The position numbers and the translations under genes are program-made. From assembly GCA_028281285.1 (NCBI GenBank), contig JANQKF010000015.1, positions 124,001-188,000 on the forward strand: 64,000 nucleotides of DNA, read 5' to 3'. Source of the stretch: Cyclobacteriaceae bacterium. GTDB lineage: Bacteria; Bacteroidota; Bacteroidia; Cytophagales; Cyclobacteriaceae. Below, one piece after another: positions 1-9,967 of this stretch. A model generated the notes under the pieces. It was not told the DNA's origin, did not search any database, and was given only the letters and a program-made list of their open reading frames with translations. How positions within the stretch are numbered: the first letter of the stretch is position 1; every line of letters begins with the position of its first letter.

Positions 1-1
1 A

Positions 2-1111
2 GAAATGTCGTCCTATGCGGAATCAGCCATGTGTCGCAGAAAACAACTCCTTCATTACTTCGGAGAAGAGTACTCGGACGATGAATGCAAGAAACAGGGC
101 AAATGTGATAACTGTAGATTTCCACGAGAAGAATATGAAGGCAAGGAGTTTGTCAAGATTGCGATAGAAGCTGCAAAACAAACGCAAGAACGATTTGGTA
201 TGAGCCATTTGGTCAGTGTTATAAGGGGCTCTCAGAATCAGTATGTAAAAAGTTATTCCCACGATGAATTGCCAATTTATGGTGCTGGCAAGGATAAGGA
301 TGAACCTTTTTGGAAATCAGTAGTACGGCAAACACTTCTCAATGAATTTCTGATTAAAGACATCGAGAATGTCGGAGTACTGAAAGTTACAGAAAAGGGA
401 CACGGCTTTTTGGAGAATCCGTTCAGTGTCCAACTCACCAAGAATCATGATTTCAGCGATACCGATTCTGATGAGGATGAAAGCAATGAGCATCCAAGTG
501 CTTCGGGAGGCAAATCCCATGACCCTGTTCTATTCGATTTACTAAAAGCAGAACGCAAAAAAATAGCGAAAGAAAAAAATCTACCTCCTTATGTCATTGT
601 CCAGGATCCATCCTTAGAAGAAATGGCAACCACGTTCCCAACTACCACCGAGGCATTATCCAACATAAACGGTATTGGTATGGGAAAGGTCCAGAAATTC
701 GGAGGATCATTTCTGAAGCTTATTCAGAAATATGTTGAAGACAACGATATTGATATCGAAGACGTGGTGGTGATCAAATCATCGGGTAGTAAGTCAAAAA
801 ACAAGATCTATATTATTCAACAAATCGATCGAAAAATAGATTTGGAGGAAGTAGCCGATGAAAAAGGTTGGACCATGAGTCAGCTATTGGATGAGATTGA
901 AATGATCTGCTACTCTGGCACTCGCCTCAACCTCGATTATTACTTAGAACAGTTTCTCGATGAGGAAAGGCAGGAGGATATCATCGATTATTTTCTCACA
1001 GCAGAGTCTGATGATATTGATGATGCGCTTGAGGAATTTGAAGATGAGGACTATAGTGAAGAAGATTTACGACTTATGCGTATTAAGTTCCTCTCGGAAC
1101 ACGCAAATTAA
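2..1111 (+). CDS. recQ: ATP-dependent DNA helicase RecQ, C-terminal part (5' end outside window)
   Basis: This is the C-terminal part of a RecQ-family 3'-5' helicase. The reading frame is open to the left edge, so the helicase core lies outside the window. Visible parts in order: the RecQ zinc-binding module (CRRKQLLHYFGE, then C-x7-C and CDNC, about residues 10-37), a winged-helix domain (about 45-140), an HRDC domain (about 172-248, with DPVLFDLLKAERKKIA and the helix-hairpin GIGMGKVQKFG), and an acidic C-terminal helix-turn-helix extension of the kind seen in Bacteroidota RecQ. The first ATG in view is internal and is not the real start. RecQ acts in recombinational repair and fork restart. 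purD follows after 33 bp on the same strand. Confidence 0.93.
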   Translation, partial: EMSSYAESAMCRRKQLLHYFGEEYSDDECKKQGKCDNCRFPREEYEGKEFVKIAIEAAKQTQERFGMSHLVSVIRGSQNQYVKSYSHDELPIYGAGKDKDEPFWKSVVRQTLLNEFLIKDIENVGVLKVTEKGHGFLENPFSVQLTKNHDFSDTDSDEDESNEHPSASGGKSHDPVLFDLLKAERKKIAKEKNLPPYVIVQDPSLEEMATTFPTTTEALSNINGIGMGKVQKFGGSFLKLIQKYVEDNDIDIEDVVVIKSSGSKSKNKIYIIQQIDRKIDLEEVADEKGWTMSQLLDEIEMICYSGTRLNLDYYLEQFLDEERQEDIIDYFLTAESDDIDDALEEFEDEDYSEEDLRLMRIKFLSEHAN

Positions 1112-1144
1112 TTACATTTACGACCTACTTTAAGATTCTATCTC

Positions 1145-2434
1145 ATGAATATTCTCGTTTTGGGAAGTGGAGGCAGAGAGCATGCCTTTTCCTGGAAAAT
1201 AGCACAAAGTTCCCGATGTGAAAACCTGTTTATAGCACCTGGAAATGCAGGTACGGCACAAATAGGTACCAATGTCGACATCAAAGTAAACGATTTCGAA
1301 GCCATCAAATCGTTCGTCTTGCAAAATGATATCGATTTGGTTGTTGTAGGGCCAGAAGACCCTTTGGTAAATGGAATTCGAGATTTTTTTGAAGGGGATG
1401 AGAATCTTTCAAAAATATTAATGGTAGGACCCGGTCGAGCAGGAGCGGAATTAGAAGGAAGCAAAGACTTCTCAAAAAAATTCATGGAACGCCACGGGAT
1501 TCCAACCGCTAGGTCAAGAACATTTACCTTAGATAATCTTGAAGAGGGATTGAACTATGTTTCAAGTCATCCTACTCCTGTAGTACTGAAAGCGGATGGA
1601 CTTGCAGCTGGCAAGGGTGTGATTATCTCTGAAACAAACGAACATGCCCGTGAAACATTAAAGGAGATGCTGGTTGATGCAAAATTTGGAAATGCTTCGA
1701 GCAGAGTGGTTATCGAACAATTCCTCAAAGGTATTGAGCTTTCAATTTTTGTATTGACCGATGGAAGGAATTATAAAATCCTCCCCGAAGCAAAGGACTA
1801 CAAGCGAATTGGTGAAAATGATTCGGGACTTAACACGGGAGGTATGGGTGCTGTTTCACCTGTTCCTTTTGCTGACGATGAATTTATTTCAAAAGTCGAA
1901 GAAAGAATCATTAGGCCCACCATTAACGGTTTGACTAGCGAGGGAATCGATTACAAAGGATTTCTTTTCATCGGGCTTATGAATATGGATGGAGATCCTT
2001 ATGTGATAGAATATAATGTAAGAATGGGTGATCCGGAGACTCAAGTTGTTCTCCCGCGTATTGAAAGTGACCTCTTGGATCTTTTGATTGCCACAGCAAA
2101 TGGCTCCCTGGATCAAACCGACTTTCAATTGAGTGATCAAGCCGCGACTACTGTTGTAATGGTTTCAGGAGGTTATCCTGAAAGCTATGAAAAAGGAAAA
2201 GAGATAACAGGGATTGAAAACGTACAGGAAAGCACAGTCTTTCATGCGGGAACAAAAGTCGCGGAGAATGATTCAATACTTACTAATGGTGGAAGGGTAT
2301 TGGCCATTACCGGTAGAGGTGATTCGGTGGCAAAAGCCCTCGAAAATTCTTATAATGGAGTAGCAAAAATCAGTTGGAGCGAAGAATATCATCGAGGTGA
2401 TATCGGACAGGATATACTGAAGCTCCTGAATTGA
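1145..2434 (+). CDS. purD: Phosphoribosylamine--glycine ligase (GAR synthetase)
   Basis: This enzyme ligates glycine to 5-phosphoribosylamine with ATP, the second step of purine synthesis, in the cytosol. The 429 residues match the usual length. The N-terminus MNILVLGSGGREHAFSWKI is the diagnostic PurD start. The ATP-grasp core shows KADGLAAGKGV (about 150-160), and GDPETQVVLPR (about 296-306) is the PurD signature. The gene is complete and uses ATG without an obvious Shine-Dalgarno sequence. It lies between recQ and the PSP1 gene, with no other pur genes in view, so purine genes are scattered here. Confidence 0.97.
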   Translation: MNILVLGSGGREHAFSWKIAQSSRCENLFIAPGNAGTAQIGTNVDIKVNDFEAIKSFVLQNDIDLVVVGPEDPLVNGIRDFFEGDENLSKILMVGPGRAGAELEGSKDFSKKFMERHGIPTARSRTFTLDNLEEGLNYVSSHPTPVVLKADGLAAGKGVIISETNEHARETLKEMLVDAKFGNASSRVVIEQFLKGIELSIFVLTDGRNYKILPEAKDYKRIGENDSGLNTGGMGAVSPVPFADDEFISKVEERIIRPTINGLTSEGIDYKGFLFIGLMNMDGDPYVIEYNVRMGDPETQVVLPRIESDLLDLLIATANGSLDQTDFQLSDQAATTVVMVSGGYPESYEKGKEITGIENVQESTVFHAGTKVAENDSILTNGGRVLAITGRGDSVAKALENSYNGVAKISWSEEYHRGDIGQDILKLLN

Positions 2435-2473
2435 CATGTTTCATCAGCCTTAGGGCTTTGAATAATAGATGGT

Positions 2474-3625
2474 ATGGGTTGCAGCTGCGGAGTTAGTGCA
2501 GACGGAAAAGTAGCAGGATGCAACAATAATGGTGGATGCTCCACCGGAGGTTGCAACAAGATGAACGTCTTTGACTGGTTGTCCAACATGGACTTACCGG
2601 AAAAAGACACCTTCAATATTGTGGAAGTTCGGTTCAAGAATGGACGCAAGGATTTTTTTCGCAACGATAGTAATTTTGATCTGGTCACAGGCGAGTCAGT
2701 AGTCGTGGATGTTCCCGGAGGACATCACTTAGGCTATGTATCACTGCAAGGCGAATTGGTAAGACTTCAAATGCAAAAAAAGAAAGTCGCCAATGATGAG
2801 AACATCCGTAAAATTTACCGAAAGGCTACGCTCAAAGATTTAGAAAAGGTAGAAAGCGTTCGGAAAAGAGAAATGCCTGCGCTTTATAGAACACGCCAAA
2901 TCATAGTTGAGCAAAAACTAGACATGAAACTTTCAGATGTGGAGTTTCAGGCTGACAATACAAAAGCGACATTCTACTATTCAGCTGATGCACGGGTGGA
3001 TTTTAGGGAACTGATCAAAATATTGGCCTCAGAATTCAAAGTACGAATTGAAATGCGGCAAATCAGTCTCCGGCAAGAGGCCGGTCGATTAGGAGGAATA
3101 GGATCTTGTGGAAGAGAGCTATGTTGTTCGACCTGGCTCGGAGACTTTAAGAGTGTTTCTACCTCCGCAGCCAGGTACCAGAAATTGAGTCTCAATCCCA
3201 GTAAATTATCAGGTCAGTGCGGACGACTTAAATGCTGCCTCAATTATGAACTGGATACTTATATGGAGGCGCTGGAGCAGATTCCGGATATAAGTCGATT
3301 GAAAACCAAAAAAGGCGAAGCAAAACTTCAGAAAACTGATATTTTCAGAAAACTGATGTGGTTTAGTTTTGAGGAAGACAATAACTGGTACTCTGTAGAC
3401 GCTGAAAGGGTCAGGGAAATCGCTGAAATGAATGAGCGTGGCGAATTTCCTGAAACATTGACCGAAAATGTTTTTGAAATAAAAGACATCTCATCAGCTG
3501 GGCTCAATAACGATCTGGCGCAAATGGATAAAAAGTTCAGACATAAGAACTCTAAAAACCGAGGAAAAAGGAAAAACAGGCGTAACCGGAACCGAGGACC
3601 TAAAAAGAATCACGAGTCGAAATGA
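2474..3625 (+). CDS. PSP1 domain protein (RicT/YaaT-like)
   Basis: This is a 383-residue PSP1-family protein. The N-terminus is cysteine-rich (MGCSCGV, then several Cys before residue 35), which is typical of Bacteroidota members. The PSP1 core contains RLGGIGSCGRELCCSTWL and CGRLKCCLNYE (about 200-260), whose Cys pairs are the hallmark of the family. The C-terminal tail is strongly basic (KNRGKRKNRRNRNRGPKK), which suggests nucleic-acid binding. In Bacillus the homologue RicT works in an Fe-S complex with RicA and RicF affecting RNase Y. A similar role here is inference. The gene overlaps gldH by 4 bp, so the two are probably translated together. Confidence 0.88.
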   Translation: MGCSCGVSADGKVAGCNNNGGCSTGGCNKMNVFDWLSNMDLPEKDTFNIVEVRFKNGRKDFFRNDSNFDLVTGESVVVDVPGGHHLGYVSLQGELVRLQMQKKKVANDENIRKIYRKATLKDLEKVESVRKREMPALYRTRQIIVEQKLDMKLSDVEFQADNTKATFYYSADARVDFRELIKILASEFKVRIEMRQISLRQEAGRLGGIGSCGRELCCSTWLGDFKSVSTSAARYQKLSLNPSKLSGQCGRLKCCLNYELDTYMEALEQIPDISRLKTKKGEAKLQKTDIFRKLMWFSFEEDNNWYSVDAERVREIAEMNERGEFPETLTENVFEIKDISSAGLNNDLAQMDKKFRHKNSKNRGKRKNRRNRNRGPKKNHESK

Positions 3626-4083
3626 ATAGGTACTTTTGTTTTATTGTCCTAATGCTAATTCTGCTCTCCTGCGATTCGAGTAGACTGTTTGAGACCAATT
3701 ACACCTTCGAAAATAAGCTGTGGAATATCGATACCATTCCTGAATTCCGGTTTAAAATTGAGGATACCCAACCTAAAAATGTCTTTATCAACATCAGGAA
3801 TAGTATAAGCTATCCTTATCAGAACCTGTATCTCTCTTATACTTTGACCGATGATCAAGGGACAGAACTAGCCCAAGAACTGGTAAATCTTCAACTATTT
3901 GATGAAAAGACGGGCAAGCCATTCGGAAAGGGTAACAGCATTTACGCTCATCAAACGGAAATCCTGAATAATTTCACTTTTCCAGGGACTGGCGATTTCC
4001 AAATTAAAATAGCACATTATATGAGGGAAGTGGACCTCTCGGAAATACTTTCTGTGGGACTCCGAGTCGAAGAGATTAATTAA
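3622..4083 (+). CDS. gldH: Gliding motility lipoprotein GldH
   Basis: This is a 153-residue lipoprotein. The signal peptide MNRYFCFIVLMLILLSC ends in a lipobox with the acylated Cys at residue 17. The rest is a beta-rich domain (NYTFENKLWNIDTIPEFRFKI, then SYPYQNLYLSYTL) matching GldH. GldH is one of the lipoproteins required for gliding and T9SS function in Flavobacterium johnsoniae. Its position directly after a PSP1-domain gene is a recurrent Bacteroidota arrangement. The stop codon overlaps that of the convergent helicase gene by 4 bp, with no hairpin terminator between them. Confidence 0.87.
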   Translation: MNRYFCFIVLMLILLSCDSSRLFETNYTFENKLWNIDTIPEFRFKIEDTQPKNVFINIRNSISYPYQNLYLSYTLTDDQGTELAQELVNLQLFDEKTGKPFGKGNSIYAHQTEILNNFTFPGTGDFQIKIAHYMREVDLSEILSVGLRVEEIN

Positions 4084-7000
4084 TTGTTCTCTTCAGGAAG
4101 CACTCCAAGAAAACGATTAAGATTTTCTTTCATCCGCTCTTTATCGAGCCAATAGTTTCGGCTATGTACAAACCGATATTTCCATCCTTTTTCTTCCATA
4201 GAATTCATTGAATAAACAAAGGTTTCCTTTTCGGAAGGTGATGCAAAGTAGAGGTTATCATCAGTCAAAATCAAAGCATGGTAATTTACTCCCGATTTGG
4301 CAGTCAAATCTCCAAAAGGAAGTTCAACAGAGAGAGATAATCTCTTGTCTCCAACAGTTTCTATCAGCTTGTACTTCAGATACCAATTGATGTTTTTATC
4401 AGCCGTTTCAGGTTGATATTTAAATCTTCCTTCGCTAACATCCTTCGCATATTGTAAGTAATCTTTTAATAGTCTTGGGCCCTCATTTTTAGACTTTACA
4501 ACATCTAATTCACTTGGGTCAATAGATGATACGACAACTATCTTTTCCTTTGCACGAGTCACTGCAACATTCAGTCTGTTTTCCCCTCCCTGAATATTGA
4601 GATTACCAAATTGAACTTTCACCTCACCATTTTGGTCAGGACCATAACCTATAGAGAAGATGATCAAATCCCGTTCATCTCCCTGTACATTCTCAATGTT
4701 CTTAACAAATAATTCCAATCGATTCAGTTCGGCATCTCTTTCTATCATATCCTGGATCAAGTGTTGTTGAGTAGCGTTGAAAGTGACTACTCCAATACTC
4801 TTACCTGGTGATTGATCATAATAGTTTCGAATCACATTCAAGACTGTCTCGGCCTCTACTTTGTTCGCCTGACCTTCCCATAAACCATCGACCTTCATAT
4901 AGTGGATTCCAGGTTCTTCAGCGTTCATCCGATCCACATGAGGCAGCAACTTCAATGTACCCTTGTAGAACCTATCATTCGAGAATTGAACAAGGTCTGG
5001 AGAATTGCTTCTGTAGTGCCCCTTCAATTGTGTTTCTATGAAGTATCGGGATGTTAGTTGCAATAATGAATCAACTTCATATTCAATACCCTCGGTTTCG
5101 TCCTCCCACCTGACTTTATAAAGATCATTGGGTGGAAGCTGATTGTCATCACCAGTAACCACCACCTGCTTAGCCCGGTACATCGCGGGTAGTCCTTTTT
5201 CAGCAAAGCATTGGGACGCCTCATCAAAAATTACCAAGTCAAAGAAATTCTCAAGAGGGAAAATCGCTGATACAGATTCCGGAGATGCCATCCAACAAGG
5301 GATGAGATGAAAGATTTCATCCGCATAGTTGGCAACAAGCCTTCTCAACGGCCAAATTCTTCGCTTCTTGCCTACCTGATGTTCCAAATCCCGGTAGGTC
5401 ACTCTGTTATTCAACCGATTGTATTCCAACGAATCATAGGTGTTTTCTCGTGCTTTTTGAATCAGGATTTGATTGCTCACCTGAAGCTTTTTATCCACTG
5501 CCATCTGTAAATCCTGGATCATTTGATCGAACTTGAGTGTCGACACAGACCTCAAAATTTCATACTTACTTTCAATGTGATCGATCCAGGCCAACCTTAG
5601 ACTATTCAGAAAAACATCAACTTTTTTGTCAATAGAATATCCCTCCAACTCGTCCAGCTTATCCAGTACAGCAACTCCGCTTTCGGAAAACCCAGATTTC
5701 AACTTGTCCAACTCACATATTGAATCAAAATCCTTTTTAATTGAGTTCTTGAGTTGAGAGTAGTTGCTTTCAGACGCCAAAAGCAAGTCAATTTGCCTTG
5801 GCAATATGTACTTATTCCAATCTTTTCTTTTTTCGGGCAGGGGATTGAGTGCATCAGAGAGCTGCTTTATCTTCTCCTTGAATTCCTGAAGCGTCAGTTT
5901 CTGAAGGTTGAAGTACTCCTTAAAGTTCGCAAAGCTTGAAAAAAGTAACTTGGCTTCAAGGGCTAATTCGATCTTCCCGAACCACTTTTGAATATTTTCC
6001 TGAAGCAAGTCATCGGGGAAAACTTTAATCCACTCTGCGGTCCTCAACTTGGTCAGCTGATGCTGTAAATTTAACCGATTGTCAATCCGTTTCGTCAGCG
6101 CGTCAAGCCCGGGTCGATCATCTCTTAAATCATTAGCGATCAGAATTCTGGCGAGTCTCGTTTTCTCTTTGGAAAAATACCATTTGAATGACTCAATAAA
6201 GCTCTTTTTGGCACTCGACCTTCTTTTGAGGATAGTTTGAATCTCTCCGATTTCATTCGATGAAATCGATGACTCCACACCAAATTCGTCATAACAATTA
6301 TCAATGAGCTTACTGGTATTCTTAAGCCAAAGGCCTTCAGTAATCTCATTCTGAAATGGAACCATATCACGAAAGAAGCCGAATAACTCTTCCGAGCGAA
6401 GAAGCTTTGTCATTTCACCCATTTTGTCGAGATTCTCGCTCAAAGTGCGACAAGAATCATAGTCAATCGCTTCATCCAAAATTGATGACACCTCCTTAAT
6501 GAGGTCATTGGCATACTTGGGTATCTCATCCAGATTTTTTTGAATGAGCTTCAGGTCGTTAAGCTTAAATCCCGCAAAGTCCACCCTATCACTCCATGGG
6601 TGGTCTTTAAGGTTGAATTTATGCGCATAGGCAAGATAATTCCTGAGCTCTTTTTCAAAGATCTCAATGTCCTTGATCGGTAGGTTAAGGTATTCCTGCG
6701 TGAGAGAAACCGATTCTCTATCCGGGTCAGAATTGAGATAAAGTTCCTTAATGGAAACACCGCATTCCGATTCATCAAACAAAGCACTCCTGTACTCCTC
6801 CAGCTCTTCTGTTATTTGATCAATACTTCGGCTTGATTGCTGAAAGTCTCTTTCCAATTGAACCGTATCCAGGCTATTGTTGCTTCTTTGGTATTCACTT
6901 ACTCGCTCTATTTGACCTGCGATTTTCTCATAAATCTCTCTTCTGTCATTTTTGAAGTCATGGACCAATGCAATGAAGTCGTCAATTTCTATTTCCTTCA

Positions 7001-8087
7001 AGCGATTGTAGACCACATCCAAGGCTACTCGCTTCTGACAAACCACCAGCACCTTTTTACCACGGGCCAGATAATCAGAAATCAGATTACAGATGAGTTG
7101 AGATTTACCAGTCCCTGGAGGTCCCTGGACAACAAGAGAATTACCCCGTTTAACAGCTTTAAGGGCATTCTCCTGATAAGCATCCATACGGAGGGGTGCA
7201 AACGTCTGCTCTTCCTTAACCTTGTTGAGAAAATAGGTATAGTCATAGCTGTGATTTCCACCGTGATCATCCTTATCGATTGTTTTGGAATAGAAGAAGT
7301 CTTCCAGTGACTCAAATTGATTTCTTTCGAGCAAATAATCATAATCAGGAATGAGATAGGAATCGGCCTGAGGAAGTATTCCCAACACAGCTTCTGAAAA
7401 AAGTTTCAACTCTCCATCTTTCGTGCTTTCCTGAAATTCAGATTTCTTATAGTTTCTAAAGGAGATGAGGGTATCATTGAAAAGGTCTTGATTGAAGTTC
7501 AATTCAATGCCACTTTCCTTGATTAGCTCATAAAGGGAATTCCTAAAGGCACGACTATCACGATCAAAATCATCAAAAGTACGCTCAATCAAGTTCTCTT
7601 CAAGTTCCACCTGGTTATGGTGGGCATAGGCTAATAAAAAGGTCTTATTCAATGAAATATTGACATCTTTCCTGACTTCCAATTGCCAGTCTTGGCTGGC
7701 TGTATTCAACCTCACCGGAAAAAACATTAACGGTGCACGAATAATCGAACCATCGGAAAAACGCCCGTGAACAAAGGGCCAACCTACATACAGATCAAAT
7801 GCTCCCGTTTCCTCTAAGAGAAAGTTCGCCCTTCGATTGATGTGCCGAAGACGAACACTCAGTTTGTTGCTACTTTCGTCTCGACTGTCGACAACTGGAG
7901 CCAGCTTAACCTTAGAATCTCCAGCGATAAGCTTTTCAATGATATTGAAGGACTTTTCTCCGTCCAGAAAATCAAATTCATGAAGGTCAACAAATTGATT
8001 AGCCGGCAATCTTAGCAGCAGCAACGACCGGTTATTTCCTGAAATATTGTTCAGCCGTCTTCGGTAGGTCTGCAAAAGTTGCTGCAT
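4080..8087 (-). CDS. Large superfamily 1 helicase (DUF4011-type) with C-terminal nuclease-like domain
   Basis: This is a 1335-residue SF1 (Upf1-like) helicase. The N-terminus (TYRRRLNNISGNNRSLLLLR) resembles the DUF4011 region. Walker A is VVQGPPGTGKSQ at about 319-330. A long helical insertion follows (about 390-900). The second half has the Walker B FDLVIFDEASQ, motif III VVTGDDNQLPP, motif V NVQGDERDLIIFSIGYG and motif VI RLNVAVTRAKE. The last ~100 residues (SVELPFGDL ... KGWKYRFVHSRNYWLDKE) resemble the MTES_1575/Vsr-type nuclease-like domain often fused to such helicases, but the usual acidic catalytic residues are not evident. Such proteins occur alone and in defence islands, and no defence partner is visible here. 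Role unknown. Confidence 0.85.
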   Translation of the reverse strand: MQQLLQTYRRRLNNISGNNRSLLLLRLPANQFVDLHEFDFLDGEKSFNIIEKLIAGDSKVKLAPVVDSRDESSNKLSVRLRHINRRANFLLEETGAFDLYVGWPFVHGRFSDGSIIRAPLMFFPVRLNTASQDWQLEVRKDVNISLNKTFLLAYAHHNQVELEENLIERTFDDFDRDSRAFRNSLYELIKESGIELNFNQDLFNDTLISFRNYKKSEFQESTKDGELKLFSEAVLGILPQADSYLIPDYDYLLERNQFESLEDFFYSKTIDKDDHGGNHSYDYTYFLNKVKEEQTFAPLRMDAYQENALKAVKRGNSLVVQGPPGTGKSQLICNLISDYLARGKKVLVVCQKRVALDVVYNRLKEIEIDDFIALVHDFKNDRREIYEKIAGQIERVSEYQRSNNSLDTVQLERDFQQSSRSIDQITEELEEYRSALFDESECGVSIKELYLNSDPDRESVSLTQEYLNLPIKDIEIFEKELRNYLAYAHKFNLKDHPWSDRVDFAGFKLNDLKLIQKNLDEIPKYANDLIKEVSSILDEAIDYDSCRTLSENLDKMGEMTKLLRSEELFGFFRDMVPFQNEITEGLWLKNTSKLIDNCYDEFGVESSISSNEIGEIQTILKRRSSAKKSFIESFKWYFSKEKTRLARILIANDLRDDRPGLDALTKRIDNRLNLQHQLTKLRTAEWIKVFPDDLLQENIQKWFGKIELALEAKLLFSSFANFKEYFNLQKLTLQEFKEKIKQLSDALNPLPEKRKDWNKYILPRQIDLLLASESNYSQLKNSIKKDFDSICELDKLKSGFSESGVAVLDKLDELEGYSIDKKVDVFLNSLRLAWIDHIESKYEILRSVSTLKFDQMIQDLQMAVDKKLQVSNQILIQKARENTYDSLEYNRLNNRVTYRDLEHQVGKKRRIWPLRRLVANYADEIFHLIPCWMASPESVSAIFPLENFFDLVIFDEASQCFAEKGLPAMYRAKQVVVTGDDNQLPPNDLYKVRWEDETEGIEYEVDSLLQLTSRYFIETQLKGHYRSNSPDLVQFSNDRFYKGTLKLLPHVDRMNAEEPGIHYMKVDGLWEGQANKVEAETVLNVIRNYYDQSPGKSIGVVTFNATQQHLIQDMIERDAELNRLELFVKNIENVQGDERDLIIFSIGYGPDQNGEVKVQFGNLNIQGGENRLNVAVTRAKEKIVVVSSIDPSELDVVKSKNEGPRLLKDYLQYAKDVSEGRFKYQPETADKNINWYLKYKLIETVGDKRLSLSVELPFGDLTAKSGVNYHALILTDDNLYFASPSEKETFVYSMNSMEEKGWKYRFVHSRNYWLDKERMKENLNRFLGVLPEENN

Positions 8088-8127
8088 AACCTAAGATATG
8101 CAAAATATGAATTCGGAAAAGGCGGGA

Positions 8128-8937
8128 CTATTTCTTAAATGGAGAATCAGGTTCTTTTGAAAAGACGTTGAACACTATCTTATCCATCCTGGACGGCATC
8201 CACTTATTGAGGAATACAGCCAATTTGCCCTGGCTGGTGAGCACCAAGTCTCGTTTCCTTCGCTGAATCGCTCGATATATTTTTTTAGCCACCTGTTCAG
8301 AGGTCATCATTTTTCCCTCATCCCGCGGTGATTCCCCCTGGCTGGAGCCATCTGCAGTAAGCGCAGCATTTCTAATATTCGTTCCTGTGAATCCGGGACA
8401 TGCAACCATCACGTGTACCCCTCGATGCATTACCTCTGTTCTGAGGGATTCGAAGAAGCCATTCATCGCATATTTTGAAGCGGTATAGGCCGTTCGGGCA
8501 GGAGTTCCTCGGTACCCATTAATCGATGACACCCCAACAATCGAACCTTTTGACTCTAAAATATGAGGCAGGCAATACTTGGTGGCATACAATGTACCAT
8601 TGAAATTGATATCCATTACACTTTTGAAAACATCCAATTCAATTTCCTCAAACAAGGCTCTCATGGAAATTCCGGCATTGTTAATCAGGATATCAATCCG
8701 TCCGAATCGATCAAGGGTCTGCTTAACCAGATTTTGATTGTCAGCTTCAATGGAAACATCCAATTGAAGACATAGATTGTCTGCGTTGATCGAATCCAGA
8801 GCCTTAGCAACTTCATCTAATCGCTCGGTATTTCTACCGGTGATTACCACTTTGCTTCCCCTTGCGCCAAATTCCAACGCAAGTGCTCTTCCGATTCCGG
8901 ATGACCCTCCTGTTATTATGACAACCTTATCTTTCAT
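8128..8937 (-). CDS. SDR family oxidoreductase
   Basis: This is a 269-residue short-chain dehydrogenase/reductase with the NAD(P) motif TGGSSGIGRALA (9-20), INNAG, the catalytic Ser region VGVSSINGY and YTASKYA (Tyr-x3-Lys). The fold continues to about residue 200 and ends in a basic tail. The substrate cannot be told from sequence. A -7 box TATCTTTG lies on the - strand at 8958-8951, just upstream of the ATG, but I see no clear TTTG at the right spacing. The gene sits downstream of sucD on the same strand with a terminator between them, so it is probably a separate transcript. Confidence 0.9.
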   Translation of the reverse strand: MKDKVVIITGGSSGIGRALALEFGARGSKVVITGRNTERLDEVAKALDSINADNLCLQLDVSIEADNQNLVKQTLDRFGRIDILINNAGISMRALFEEIELDVFKSVMDINFNGTLYATKYCLPHILESKGSIVGVSSINGYRGTPARTAYTASKYAMNGFFESLRTEVMHRGVHVMVACPGFTGTNIRNAALTADGSSQGESPRDEGKMMTSEQVAKKIYRAIQRRKRDLVLTSQGKLAVFLNKWMPSRMDKIVFNVFSKEPDSPFKK

Positions 8938-8990
8938 GGTGAGCGTTTGGCAAAGATAGAATAGAATTAGAAGCTTGCAGGTCTACGAAC

Positions 8991-9016
8991 AAAAAAGCCT
9001 CGTAGTACGAGGCCTT
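8991..9016 (-). terminator. Rho-independent terminator after sucD
   Basis: On the - strand a GC-rich stem (AAGGCCTCGT / ACGAGGCTT) with a 3-nt loop is followed by a T run. It lies 22 bp after the sucD stop and fits termination of sucD before the SDR gene. Confidence 0.8.
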
Positions 9017-9038
9017 GAATATTCTTAGTAATGACAGC

Positions 9039-9914
9039 TTAACCATTCAGTACGTTGGCCATTGTCTCCCCAATATCTGCTGGAGAATTGACGACATGAA
9101 TTCCACATTCGGCCATGATCTTCATTTTGGCTTCTGCAGTATCCTCAGCTCCACCAATGATCGCACCGGCATGTCCCATTCTTCTTCCCGGAGGGGCAGT
9201 CTGTCCGGCAATAAACCCAACAACCGGCTTCTTGTTACCCGTGTCTTGAATGTACTTGGCAGCTACTGCTTCATAGTTACCACCAATCTCTCCAATCATC
9301 ACAATTGCGTCAGTCTCATCGTCCTCCATCAGCAATTCCACTGCATTTTTTGTCGGGGTTCCGATGATTGGATCACCACCAATTCCAATAGCAGTAGAAA
9401 TACCCAATCCTGCCTTAGCCAGCTGGTCTGCAGCCTCGTATGTCAATGTTCCTGACTTTGAAACCAATCCGACTCTACCCTTCTTAAAAACGAAACCTGG
9501 CATGATGCCCACTTTGGCTTCATCCGGAGTGATTACACCTGGACAGTTAGGACCAACTAAGGTCACATCCTTGCCCTTGATGTACTGCTTGGCCATCACC
9601 ATATCTTTCACAGGAATCCCCTCGGTAATTGCTATGATCACTTTGATCCCGGCATCGGCAGCTTCCATAATGGCATCCGCAGCGAAAGCAGGGGGAACGA
9701 AAATGATAGAAACATCTGCTCCGGTGTTACTCACCGCGTCTTCCACTGTGTTAAACACTGGTTTACCCAAGTGCTCCTGACCTCCCTTACCAGGAGTCAC
9801 ACCACCAACTACATTAGTTCCATAGTCAATCATCTGACCGGCATGAAACGTACCTTCCGAACCTGTGAATCCCTGAACTATAATCTTGGAATCCTTATTA
9901 ACTAAAACACTCAT
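9039..9914 (-). CDS. sucD: Succinate--CoA ligase, alpha subunit
   Basis: This is the alpha subunit of succinyl-CoA synthetase in the TCA cycle, which makes succinate and NTP from succinyl-CoA. The 291 residues match the family. Visible are the CoA-binding Rossmann region ([14 protein letters not shown]), [10 protein letters not shown], and GHAGAIIGG with the phosphorylated His at residue 248. The partner sucC is not adjacent, as in many Bacteroidota. A canonical promoter lies 23 bp upstream of the start codon and a terminator follows the gene, so it is probably monocistronic. Confidence 0.97.
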   Translation of the reverse strand: MSVLVNKDSKIIVQGFTGSEGTFHAGQMIDYGTNVVGGVTPGKGGQEHLGKPVFNTVEDAVSNTGADVSIIFVPPAFAADAIMEAADAGIKVIIAITEGIPVKDMVMAKQYIKGKDVTLVGPNCPGVITPDEAKVGIMPGFVFKKGRVGLVSKSGTLTYEAADQLAKAGLGISTAIGIGGDPIIGTPTKNAVELLMEDDETDAIVMIGEIGGNYEAVAAKYIQDTGNKKPVVGFIAGQTAPPGRRMGHAGAIIGGAEDTAEAKMKIMAECGIHVVNSPADIGETMANVLNG

Positions 9915-9936
9915 TATGGTCGCTTTAAATTTGTGG

Positions 9937-9967
9937 CAAAAATAGAATAATTAATGGCTATGCCAAA
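9937..9967 (-). promoter_or_regulatory. Bacteroidota-type promoter of sucD
   Basis: On the - strand TTTG (9967-9964) is followed after 19 bp by TATTTTTG (9944-9937). This matches the -33 TTTG / -7 TANNTTTG consensus of the Bacteroidota primary sigma factor. The -7 box ends 22 bp before the sucD ATG. Confidence 0.7.

Noticed and set aside
6837-7310. A 157-codon + strand frame inside the helicase gene
   Set aside because: It is antisense to a well-conserved helicase region that includes the Walker A motif; no separate domain or start signal.
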